64,000 nucleotides of DNA, from the NCBI RefSeq assembly GCF_028368855.1, contig NZ_JAQNCY010000010.1, forward strand, positions 1 through 64,000, in the 5' to 3' direction. A model generated the notes under the pieces. It was not told the origin of the DNA. It worked only from the letters and a program-made list of their open reading frames with translations, and did not search any database. Every line of letters begins with the position of its first letter. Within the stretch, counting starts at the first letter, position 1. Position numbers and translations under genes: made by a program. The stretch is from Leisingera sp. SS27 (GTDB taxonomy: Bacteria > Pseudomonadota > Alphaproteobacteria > Rhodobacterales > Rhodobacteraceae). Below, in pieces: positions 34,351 to 44,093 of this stretch.

Positions 34351-35882
34351 ACCGCAACAGGCTGTCCCGCAAATGGCGGCCCCGGCTCTGGGCGGTGGTG
34401 CTTCTGGTGCTGGCACTGGTCCTGTGCCTGCCGTTCGCCGGGCTGATCCTGTTCCGCTTTTATGACAGCCAGCTGGTGCAGCAGACCGAGGAAAGCCTGC
34501 TGACTCAGGCCGCAGTGATGTCGGCGGCCTACGCAGAACTTTACGCAGGCGCGGCCGGCACCAAGCCCCCCCGCGAGCGCCCGGTCTCCGGCGAACACGC
34601 GGTGTTTCCGTCGCTGTCCGTCAACCGCGAAACCGTGCTGCCACCGCGCCCCGACGCCAAACCGCTCTCCGGTCCTGCGGGCACTCCCTACCGCAAAATC
34701 GCAACCCGGCTGACCCGCATCGCCAATGCCGCGCAGGCGCAGACGCTGGCCGGCTACCGCTTCCTGGACGCCCGCGGCAACGTCTTTGCAGGCACCGCCG
34801 AAACCGGCACCTTCCTGGGCCATGTGGAGGAGGTGCAGGGCGCGCTGAAAGGCGAAACCGTCTCAGTTGCGCGCACCCGCGTGCGCGCGGATGCGCCGCC
34901 CGCGCTTTATACTCTCAGCCGCGGCGCACGCGTGCGCGTCTTTGTGGCGATGCCGGTCTTTGCTGACCAGACCCTGATCGGCGCGGTCTACCTCAGCCGC
35001 ACCCCGAACCACATCTTCCGGTTTCTCTATGGCGAGCGCTTCAATCTGGCCAAGGCCGCGGGATTTGTTGTCCTGTCCACCATGCTCATCGGCTATGTGT
35101 TCTGGCGCTTCATTACCCGCCCGATCCAACTGCTGATCCAGCGCAGCCATCTGGCGGGCCACGGCAGCCAGACATGGGAGCCGCCGGACCAGCTTGGCAC
35201 CCGCGAGATCGAGGAGCTGAGCCGCAGCTTCCAGTCGCTGACCGGCCGCCTGCAAAGCAAGCAGGACGCGCTGAAGACCTACACCGCCCATGTGACGCAT
35301 GAGCTGAAGTCGCCGCTCACCGCCTTGAAGGGCGCCGCAGAACTACTGCGCGACGACGATCTGCCACCGGCACAGAAACACCGGCTGCTGGACACCGTGG
35401 ACAAGGGCGGCAAGCGGATGGAGGACCTGCTGGCCAACATGCGCGCCTTCAGCCTGGCGGATCAGAGCGCGATGGCAGGAAGCTGCTGCCTGAACGAAAT
35501 CCATGCGCAAGTCTCACAGGCCTTCCCGGCCCTTGCCGTCACAGCGGAGAACGGCACCCTGCCGCTGCCAGTTGCGGCACCCACCCTTCAGATCATCCTG
35601 ACCCATCTGCTGGAAAACGCGCAACAGCACGGCGCCAAGCAGGCCGTGCTGTCCGCCTGCCAGGACGGCGCGGCCACCTGTCTTCAAATCACGGACGACG
35701 GCCCCGGCATCAGCGAAGGCAACGCGGACAAGATCCTGCAGCCCTTCTTCACCACCCGGCGGGACAGCGGCGGCACCGGCATGGGGCTCAACATCGTCAA
35801 GGCAACGGCAGAGGCCATCGGCGGCACCCTGAGTGTCATCCCCTCCAGCAGCGGCGCCTGTTTCCGGCTGACCTTCCGCTGA
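34335..35882 (+). CDS. Sensor histidine kinase (CreC-like architecture)
   Basis: 515 residues. TM1 is near 20-40, a periplasmic sensor of about 200 residues follows, TM2 is around 240-258, then HAMP. The H-box is HVTHELKSPLTALKGAAELL with the phosphorylated histidine near 320. The ATPase domain has the N-box HLLENAQQHGAKQA, DDGPGIS and GGTGMGLNIV. It partners the overlapping response regulator. The signal is unknown. Confidence 0.9.
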   Translation: MHARLNRNRLSRKWRPRLWAVVLLVLALVLCLPFAGLILFRFYDSQLVQQTEESLLTQAAVMSAAYAELYAGAAGTKPPRERPVSGEHAVFPSLSVNRETVLPPRPDAKPLSGPAGTPYRKIATRLTRIANAAQAQTLAGYRFLDARGNVFAGTAETGTFLGHVEEVQGALKGETVSVARTRVRADAPPALYTLSRGARVRVFVAMPVFADQTLIGAVYLSRTPNHIFRFLYGERFNLAKAAGFVVLSTMLIGYVFWRFITRPIQLLIQRSHLAGHGSQTWEPPDQLGTREIEELSRSFQSLTGRLQSKQDALKTYTAHVTHELKSPLTALKGAAELLRDDDLPPAQKHRLLDTVDKGGKRMEDLLANMRAFSLADQSAMAGSCCLNEIHAQVSQAFPALAVTAENGTLPLPVAAPTLQIILTHLLENAQQHGAKQAVLSACQDGAATCLQITDDGPGISEGNADKILQPFFTTRRDSGGTGMGLNIVKATAEAIGGTLSVIPSSSGACFRLTFR

Positions 35883-35888
35883 AATCAG

Positions 35889-35916
35889 CCGGGCCGCCCT
35901 GCATCAGGCGGCCCGG
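35889..35916. terminator. Hairpin between convergent kinase and dctM genes
   Basis: CCGGGCCGCC (35889-35898) and GGCGGCCCGG (35907-35916) form a perfect 10-base stem with an 8-base loop, 6 bases after the kinase stop. A bidirectional terminator is likely. Confidence 0.65.
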
Positions 35917-35936
35917 TTCAGCGCATCAAAGGCGTG

Positions 35937-37337
35937 TCAGACCTGCCCCGGCAGCCACAGCACAATCGCCGGGAAGGCCACCAGCAGAGCGATGGTCACC
36001 GCATCGGCAATGAAGAACGGGGTCACCCCTTTGAACACATCCTGCACGCTCAGGTCATCGCGCACACCGGCCACCACAAAGCAGTTGAGGCCGATCGGCG
36101 GGGTGATCAGGCAGAACTCGGCCATCTTGACCACCAGGATGCCGAACCAGATCGCGCACATCGGGCCGGACATGCCAAAGGTGCTGTCCGCGGCCAAGAC
36201 CGCCTCGCCGCCATTCAGTGCCATCACCGCCGGGTAGACCACCGGCAGCGTCAGCAGCAGCATACCGATTGCGTCCATGAACATCCCCAGCACTGCATAG
36301 GCCAGCAGAATGCAGATCAGGATCAGCATGGGCGGCATCTCCAGCGAGGTGATCCAATCGGCAAAGGCGCCGGGCAGGTCGGCAAAGCCGAGAAAGCGCA
36401 CATAGATCAGCACCCCCCAGATGATGGTGAAGATCATCACGCTCAGCTTGGCGGTTTCCAGCAGCGCATCCTTCAGTTCCCTCCAGCGCATGCCGTGGCG
36501 CAGGGCCATCAGGAACACCACAAACGCCCCGATGGCCCCGCCCTCAGTCGGAGTGCCCCATGCATCGCCGCCGAAGGGGTTATAGACAAAGAAGATGATG
36601 GTCACGACCACAAACACAATCGGCAGCGCAGGCGGCAGGGCCGCAAACCGCTGGCGCCAGGTGAAACCGGTGACGCGCGGCCCGAAGTCCTTGATCACCA
36701 TCGCCATGCCAACAATCAGCAGGCCATAGATCACTGCCGAGAACACCCCGGGAATGAAGCCTGCCAGCAGCAGCTTTCCCACGTCCTGCTCGACGATGAT
36801 GGCGTAGATCACCAGGATCGCCGAGGGCGGGATCAGCGACGCCAGCGTGCCGCCAGCAGCAACAACACCGGCGGCAAAGCGCTTGTCATAGCCGATTTTG
36901 AGCATCTCCGGGATGGCGATACGGGCAAAGACGGCTGAGGTCGCCACGCTGGCGCCGGATACTGCAGCAAACCCCGCGGTGGCAAAGACAGTGGAGACCG
37001 CCAGACCGCCCGGCACCCAGGCCATCCAGCGCTTGGCGGCCTCGAACAATGCCTTGGTCAGGCCCGCGTAATACGCAAGGTAGCCGATCAGGATAAAAGT
37101 CGGAATAAGGCTCAGCGCCTGGCTGGAAACTTTGGAGTGCGGCACCTGCCCTGCGGTCTTCACGGCGATGGTCAGCGCCTTGCCGAAACGCGCCGGGTCA
37201 TAGCCGAACTTGGCCCAGAAGATCCAGATCAGGCCGATCATCCCCGCAGCAGCCGCGGCAAAGGCCACCCGCATGCCCAGGATCACCATCACCAGCAGTC
37301 CGGCTGAGACGATCAGCCCAATTTCAATCGGTTCCAT
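35937..37337 (-). CDS. dctM: TRAP transporter large permease subunit DctM (second system)
   Basis: 466 residues, about 12 membrane segments. It shows the DctM blocks FILIGYLAYYAGLTKALFE, AVSGASVATSAVFARIA, GTLASLIPPSAILVIYA and, near the end, CLITPPIGLNCFVVAG. It belongs to the longer DctM subgroup and differs clearly from the 10319-11659 copy. It lies 12 bases downstream of dctQ. Confidence 0.92.
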   Translation of the reverse strand: MEPIEIGLIVSAGLLVMVILGMRVAFAAAAAGMIGLIWIFWAKFGYDPARFGKALTIAVKTAGQVPHSKVSSQALSLIPTFILIGYLAYYAGLTKALFEAAKRWMAWVPGGLAVSTVFATAGFAAVSGASVATSAVFARIAIPEMLKIGYDKRFAAGVVAAGGTLASLIPPSAILVIYAIIVEQDVGKLLLAGFIPGVFSAVIYGLLIVGMAMVIKDFGPRVTGFTWRQRFAALPPALPIVFVVVTIIFFVYNPFGGDAWGTPTEGGAIGAFVVFLMALRHGMRWRELKDALLETAKLSVMIFTIIWGVLIYVRFLGFADLPGAFADWITSLEMPPMLILICILLAYAVLGMFMDAIGMLLLTLPVVYPAVMALNGGEAVLAADSTFGMSGPMCAIWFGILVVKMAEFCLITPPIGLNCFVVAGVRDDLSVQDVFKGVTPFFIADAVTIALLVAFPAIVLWLPGQV

Positions 37338-37349
37338 GTCAGAAATTCC

Positions 37350-37982
37350 TCAGCTGTCGTGGCCGGAGACGTGATCCGCCTCCATCGCTGCCTGGGTGGC
37401 GGCATCGGCAATCATCGGGACGGCAACGGGGTGGTCTGTGCCGCTGCGAAAGGCCCGCCCATAGGCCCAGAGCTGCAGCGACAGGCGCAGGCACAGCACG
37501 CTGAACGCCACCGGCGCCAGCAGTTTCGCAGGCCAGAGCGGCAGCGAGATATCCATCGAGCTGTCGGCGCTCCACCACGGCGCGGCAAAGTCGAAACTGC
37601 GCTGAAAATGCGCCCAGCTGCCCCAGACCATCAGCAGCATCAGGATAAGCACAGCGGCGGTGGTCAGAAACTCGGCCAGATACAGCGCCCGGCCCTTCAG
37701 GGCACCCACCAGCATATCCATGCGGATATGGCCGCCATCGCGCTGGGTGAACGAAATGCCCATGAAGGCAATCAGCGGCATCGCCTGCTCGATCCAGTCC
37801 ACGTACCCCGGCAGCGGGCTGTTGAACAAATTGCGCCCGCCGACAGAGCCAACGGCCAGCAGCATCAGGGAAAACACCGCCAGGCCGCTGAGCAGGGCAA
37901 GGGGTTTTTCCAAGCGGTAGAGGTTCTGGTCAAGCGCGCTGAGACGGCTGCCGTCTGTCAGCACGAGGGATGAGCCGGCCAT
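37350..37982 (-). CDS. dctQ: TRAP transporter small permease subunit DctQ (second system)
   Basis: 210 residues with four membrane segments. The block GRNLFNSPLPGYVDWIEQAM followed by MGISFTQRDGGHIRMDMLVG is the DctQ signature. N- and C-terminal extensions are cytosolic. It lies between dctP (upstream, across a hairpin) and dctM. Confidence 0.9.
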   Translation of the reverse strand: MAGSSLVLTDGSRLSALDQNLYRLEKPLALLSGLAVFSLMLLAVGSVGGRNLFNSPLPGYVDWIEQAMPLIAFMGISFTQRDGGHIRMDMLVGALKGRALYLAEFLTTAAVLILMLLMVWGSWAHFQRSFDFAAPWWSADSSMDISLPLWPAKLLAPVAFSVLCLRLSLQLWAYGRAFRSGTDHPVAVPMIADAATQAAMEADHVSGHDS

Positions 37983-38020
37983 GGCGGGACTCCATCAGTT
38001 TTTCGGGGAAACGGAAAAGC

Positions 38021-38043
38021 CCCCGCAGCCAGCGGCTGCGGGG
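38021..38043 (-). terminator. Intra-operon hairpin between dctP and dctQ (second TRAP system)
   Basis: CCCCGCAGCC (38021-38030), loop AGC, GGCTGCGGGG (38034-38043) make a perfect 10-base stem. On the transcribed minus strand it is followed by GCTTTTCCG, so it looks like a leaky intrinsic terminator after the binding-protein gene. Confidence 0.65.
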
Positions 38044-38055
38044 TGCGCGGCAGGG

Positions 38056-39066
38056 TCAGCTGCCCTCGGCGATCAGGCCTGTCACCAGGTCGTAAAGTTC
38101 CTGCGCAGGCAGGCCGCGGGCCGTGTTTTCCTCGATCCAGGCCTGGGCCGCCGGTGCCGCGGCGGCCTCCTTGAAGGCAGCGATTTCCGCATCCGGGAAG
38201 GTCACCAGTTCAATGCGGGCGGCATCCAGCGCGGGCTCCCAGGTGTCCAGCGAGTTGAACTTGTAGAAATCAACGTAATGGGCCAGCGCCTCATCCACCG
38301 AACCCAGAAGCGCTTCGCGGTGTTCATCGGACAGGTTGTCCAGCGCATCGGTGTTCACCACCACCGGGCAGTTCACCGTGCCGGGGTTCAGGTTGGTGGT
38401 CCACCAGGTGCCGTTTTCGATGGTGCCAAAGGACATATGCGCGTGCGGTGCAAAGGCGACCGCCTTGACGATGCCGCTGTCCATCGCCTGGCGCACCTCA
38501 GTTGCCGACATTGAGGTGGGCACTGCGCCCACCGCTTCCATCGCCTTGCCGATACCGCCGGTTGCGCGCACACTCAGCCCTTCAAAGTCCTTCAGCGTGC
38601 CGGGCACATCCCCGGTGCCGACCAGATTGTACTGCGGCAGCGGCGAGGGCATCAGCAGGGTCGCGTTCCAGCGCGCCAGATCCTTTTGCACTGCAGGGTG
38701 CTGGTAGACCGCCTGCGAAACGGCGATTTCCTGCTCCAGCGAGGTCACGCCCAGGAACGGCAGCTCCAGCACGGTGATCGTCGGGTTCTTGTCGCGGTGG
38801 TAGCCGGCGCAGAACTGCGCCATTTCAAAGGCCCCGATGGAGATACCGTCGAGGTTCTCCTTGTTCTTGCTGAGCCCGCCATAGCTGATGTTCAGGGTGA
38901 ATTCGCCGCCGGTTTTCTCAGAGACCAGATCGGCCAGTTTCTCGACGTGTTCGGTAAAGGCCCGGCGTTTGCCCCACAGCGAGACGTTCCATTCCGTGGC
39001 CAGGGCTTCGGTGCCAAAGGCAGCGGTGAGGGCGGCCAGCGCGGCCCCCTTGAGATATGTGCGCAT
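38056..39066 (-). CDS. dctP: TRAP transporter substrate-binding protein DctP (second system)
   Basis: 336 residues. A Sec signal peptide (about 1-23, ending ALA-TE) precedes a DctP fold with NISYGGLSKNKENLDGISIG and LSVRATGGIGKAMEAVG, whose arginine is the usual carboxylate anchor. The start at 39066 is set by the signal peptide and GGGAGGAGCACTG upstream; the frame is open to 39153. The ligand is unknown. DctBD-like genes directly behind suggest the substrate is sensed in the periplasm. Confidence 0.9.
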   Translation of the reverse strand: MRTYLKGAALAALTAAFGTEALATEWNVSLWGKRRAFTEHVEKLADLVSEKTGGEFTLNISYGGLSKNKENLDGISIGAFEMAQFCAGYHRDKNPTITVLELPFLGVTSLEQEIAVSQAVYQHPAVQKDLARWNATLLMPSPLPQYNLVGTGDVPGTLKDFEGLSVRATGGIGKAMEAVGAVPTSMSATEVRQAMDSGIVKAVAFAPHAHMSFGTIENGTWWTTNLNPGTVNCPVVVNTDALDNLSDEHREALLGSVDEALAHYVDFYKFNSLDTWEPALDAARIELVTFPDAEIAAFKEAAAAPAAQAWIEENTARGLPAQELYDLVTGLIAEGS

Positions 39067-39163
39067 CAGTGCTCCTCCCAGAAACATGCGGATATGATTG
39101 GGGGAGTATCCGGGACGGCAGGCGCCCTGCCTATGAAGGAAACCGCGCGGCATCTGCGGGCGG

Positions 39164-39183
39164 CCCTGCGGATTTCCGCAGGG
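39164..39183 (-). terminator. Hairpin downstream of the DctD-like gene
   Basis: CCCTGCGGA (39164-39172), loop TT, TCCGCAGGG (39175-39183) form a perfect 9-base stem 8 bases past the regulator stop on the minus strand. It separates the regulatory genes from the dctP transcript. Confidence 0.5.
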
Positions 39184-39191
39184 TGCACGCG

Positions 39192-40525
<1,334 letters not shown>

Positions 40526-40529
<4 letters not shown>

Positions 40530-42283
40530 GGCTGATCTTCCTCTGCTGGCCGGACCGGAAACACGACCCGGAACACCGCACCGCCCGCCTCCCTGTTGCG
40601 AGCCGTCATCGCGCCGCCGTGATCCTGCACGATACCGGCAGAGATCGCCAAGCCCAAGCCCATGCCCCGCCCGCTTTCGCGGGTGGTGACAAAGGGCTCC
40701 TGCAAGTCAGCCAGCGTCGCGGCCCCCAGGCCATGGCCGTTGTCCTTGATATCAAACCAGGCCTCGCCCTCCGCAGCGCCGGTGCGCGCCACGATCAGCG
40801 GCGCCGCGCTGTCCTCGCTGGCGTCAACGGCATTGCGCAGCAGGTTGGTCATCACCTGCTCAATCCGCAGCCGGCTGCCCTGCACGCTGACCGGTCCGGG
40901 GCACAGATCCAGCCGCAGTTCGGCCCCCGCCTCCTCCAGATTGGGGGCCACAAGCGCGGCAGAGGCGCGCATCGCGGCGTTCAGGTCAACCGCGGCCTGA
41001 ACCTCTGCGTCCGGGGTTGCAAAGAACTTGAGCTGCCGGGTGATCCCCTCCATCCGGTCCACCAGTGCGCCGATCCTGGAAGGCAGCGCAGCAGAATTGT
41101 CCGGGGCGATTTCCGCGGCAACCAGATGGTTCCGCATGGCCGCAATCGGCTGGCCCAGCTCATGCGTCACCGAGGCGGCCAGCCTGCCTAGGGCGGCCAG
41201 ACGGCTGGTGCGCTCCAGCTCATCCTGGGTGCGCTTCAGCCGCCGTTCCGCCACGCGGCGGTCCTCGATCTCGCCCGCAAGCAATTCATTGGCCCGGCGC
41301 AGCTGCGCCTCCTCCCGCTCAGCCCGCGCCAGCGCGGCGCCGATCCGGCGCGCCCGCTGCACCTGGAACAGGATCAGCGCCAGTCCGGCAGCAAATCCAA
41401 CCAGCGAGGTGACCAGCCAGCTGCGCGCCACCGCCCGGTCGCCGCTGGCAAAGTAATGCAGGGTCCATCCGTGCGGCGGAATATCTGCTGTCAGGTGGAT
41501 CTGCTCCCGCCCGGATATTACCGCACGCGGCCCCTCGCCCGCCTGCCAGTCCAGCGGTTCCAGCGCCTGGCCCGGAAACTGCCGGGCCGCCTGGATCCGC
41601 TGCCGCTGCCCTGCGGTCAACGGCGCCATCACCCGGTACCGCCAAGCGGGGTCAGAGGCCAGCAGCACAACCCCGTCTTCATTGGCCATCAAGACCTGCT
41701 CCCCCGATCCGCTCCAGCTCTGCTCCAGCGGCTGAAAGCCGATCTTGATCGCGATGACGCCCGCCAGCGTTCCCTCCGGGCCGCGCACCGCATCCGCGAT
41801 GAAATACCCCGGCAGGCCAGTGGTGGTGCCGATGGCATAAAACCGCCCCTGCCCGCCTTGCAGGGCCTGCTGGAAATAAGGCCGGAACGCATAGCTCTGC
41901 CCGACGAAACTGCCCGGCTGCCGGAAATTGGAGGCCGCGATGGCAACCCCGGACGTATCCATCAGGTAAATTGCATCCAGCCCCGCCTTGGCGGCAAAGT
42001 CCTCCAGCCGCAGGTTCAGCGCGCCTGTGTCTGCACCGGCGGCCGTTCCGATGACCGCGGCATCCCGCGCCAGCACATGCGTCAGATGGGAAAACCGCTC
42101 CAGTTCCGCAACGACAGAACTTTGATAAAGCGACAGCGGCCCTTCGGCCTTGGACACCTCCTCCGAGCGGAAATAGGCGCTGGACACCCGGAATACTCCG
42201 GCCGCGACAGCAATCGTCACCACAAGGGATATCAGGAACGGGATCAGGCGCATTCCCGTCGATAGGCCGCAAAAACACGCCAT
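40526..42283 (-). CDS. DctB-type sensor histidine kinase
   Basis: 585 residues. An N-terminal membrane helix (about 12-32) precedes a periplasmic PDC/Cache-like sensor of about 260 residues, then a second helix near 300. A coiled region leads to the H-box SVTHELGQPIAAMRNHL (about 370-385). The ATPase has MTNLLRNAVDAS, DNGHGLG and GRGMGLGLAIS. DctB kinases sense C4-dicarboxylates or similar acids directly. The start is uncertain: 42283 is the longest form, and ATG 42253 removes ten residues; neither has a good ribosome site. It is co-transcribed with the regulator. Confidence 0.87.
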
Positions 42284-42553
42284 GGCAAGACATTAGTGGC
42301 CCACAGGCACCCGCCGCTCTCAAGGCTGGACAACTTCCGCGCGCCTGCCGCACACTCCGGAAACAATCCCTGCGCCGGACGGAACCTTTCCGGGCGGCGG
42401 CACGTTACATCCTGGGACAGCGCTCTGCACGCCGCCGCTGCGGCTCCCGAGGATGTGACCGCCCCGCGGCTGCAATTTCAGCCGCTTTGGCGCAGTCTTG
42501 AACAAAATAATGCCAGGGCCGGGCCGCCCGGCCGCAAAGGAGCGAAGGAAACC

Positions 42554-44062
42554 ATGTCCCAGATATCCAGCACCGTCCTGGCGCTGCTCGAAATCCTGTC
42601 CTATGCCTTCATCTTCGCCATCGGCGCCGGCATCCTGTGGGTGATCGTGATCTACATCCGCGACAAGACCCAGACCGCCAGCTCCCTGCGCCGCAACTAC
42701 CCGGTGATCGCCCGCTTCCGCTACCTGTTCGAGCATCTGGGCGAGTTCTTCCGCCAGTATTTCTTTGCGCTGGACCGCGAGGAGATGCCGTTCAACCGGG
42801 CTGAGCGCTCCTGGGTCTACCGCGCCGCCAAGAACGTGGACTCCACCGTCGCCTTCGGCTCCACCCGCGATCTCAGACCTGCCGGAACCGTCTATTTCGC
42901 CAACGCCCCCTTCCCGAACCTGGAACACGGCACAACCCCGCCTGCCGAAGTCACCATCGGCCCCTACGCCCGCACGCCCTACACCACCTCGTCGATCTTC
43001 AACATCTCCGGCATGAGCTTCGGTGCCATTTCGGTGCCTGCCGTCCGCGCCCTGTCACGCGGCGCCAAAAAGGCCGGCATCTGGCTCAACACCGGCGAAG
43101 GCGGGCTGTCGCCCTACCATCTGGAGGGCGGCTGCGACATCGTCTTCCAGATCGGCACCGGCAAGTTCGGCGTGCGCAAGCCCGAGGGCGGCTTTGACGA
43201 AGACAAGCTGCGCGCCGTCGCCGCCCATGAAACCGTCCGCATGTTCGAACTGAAGCTCAGCCAGGGCGCCAAGCCCGGCAAGGGCGGCATCCTGCCCGGC
43301 GCCAAGGTGACTGAGGAAATCGCGGCCATCCGCGGGCTGACACCGGGCGAGGACGCCATCAGCCCCAACCGCCACCCCGAAGCCTCCAATGTGGGCGAGC
43401 TTCTGGACATGATCGCCTATGTGCGCGAGGTGACGGGCAAGCCGGTTGGCTTCAAGGCCGTGCTCGGCGCCCATGGTTTCCTTGATGGTCTCTGCCAGGA
43501 AATCCTGTCCCGCGGCGCGGCCAGCGCGCCGGATTTCATCACCATCGACAGCGCCGACGGCGGCACCGGCGCCGCCCCGATGAGCCTGATCGACAACATG
43601 GGCATGCCCCTGCGCGAAAGCCTGCCCAAGGCGGTGGATGTGCTGACCCGTTATGGCTTGCGCCAGCGCATCAAGGTCTGCGCCAGCGGCAAGCTCGTCA
43701 ACCCGTCAGAGGTCGCCTGGGCCTTCTGCGCCGGCGCCGATTTCGTCAACTCGGCGCGCGGCTTCATGTTTGCGCTCGGCTGCATCCAGGCGCTGCAGTG
43801 CAACAAGAATACCTGCCCCACCGGCATCACCACCCATAACCCCAAGCTGCAGTTCGGCCTCGACCCCGCCGACAAGGCGGAACGGGTCGCCTCTTACGCC
43901 AAGAACATGCTCAAGGAGGTGACCGTCCTCGCCCACAGCTGCGGCGCCGCCGAACCGCGGCTTTTGCGCCGCTGCCACGCGCGGATTGTGCAGGACAGCG
44001 GGCGGTCCGTGTCCATGGCTGAGCTTTACCCGGAACAGGCCCAGCAGCACGCCGCGCAATAA
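42554..44062 (+). CDS. FMN-binding glutamate synthase family protein with N-terminal membrane anchor
   Basis: 502 residues. A single membrane helix (about 10-32: LSYAFIFAIGAGILWVIVIY) precedes a glutamate-synthase central/FMN domain: ISGMSFGAISVPAVRALSRG, NTGEGGLSPYHLEGG, SADGGTGAAPMSLIDNMG. The cysteine cluster CIQALQCNKNTCPTGI (from about 409) is the 3Fe-4S ligand set. The glutaminase and FAD domains of true GltB/GltD are absent. GAAGGAA precedes the ATG. It is followed 31 bases later by an acetolactate-synthase-like gene. The substrate is unknown. Confidence 0.87.
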   Translation: MSQISSTVLALLEILSYAFIFAIGAGILWVIVIYIRDKTQTASSLRRNYPVIARFRYLFEHLGEFFRQYFFALDREEMPFNRAERSWVYRAAKNVDSTVAFGSTRDLRPAGTVYFANAPFPNLEHGTTPPAEVTIGPYARTPYTTSSIFNISGMSFGAISVPAVRALSRGAKKAGIWLNTGEGGLSPYHLEGGCDIVFQIGTGKFGVRKPEGGFDEDKLRAVAAHETVRMFELKLSQGAKPGKGGILPGAKVTEEIAAIRGLTPGEDAISPNRHPEASNVGELLDMIAYVREVTGKPVGFKAVLGAHGFLDGLCQEILSRGAASAPDFITIDSADGGTGAAPMSLIDNMGMPLRESLPKAVDVLTRYGLRQRIKVCASGKLVNPSEVAWAFCAGADFVNSARGFMFALGCIQALQCNKNTCPTGITTHNPKLQFGLDPADKAERVASYAKNMLKEVTVLAHSCGAAEPRLLRRCHARIVQDSGRSVSMAELYPEQAQQHAAQ

Positions 44063-44093
44063 CCCGCCCGCCTGAAAAACCAAAGGAGACTCC

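Noticed and set aside
42415-42437. Possible sigma-54 promoter (GG and GC dinucleotides 10 bases apart) upstream of the FMN glutamate-synthase-like gene
   Set aside because: The match to TGGCAC-N5-TTGCA is poor outside the two dinucleotides, and the nearby DctD-like regulator lacks the GAFTGA loop.
42517-42533. Short GC palindrome GGCCGGG-CCG-CCCGGCC before the FMN glutamate-synthase-like gene
   Set aside because: It is a 7-base stem in very GC-rich sequence just upstream of the ribosome site. It could affect the leader but is within chance expectation.
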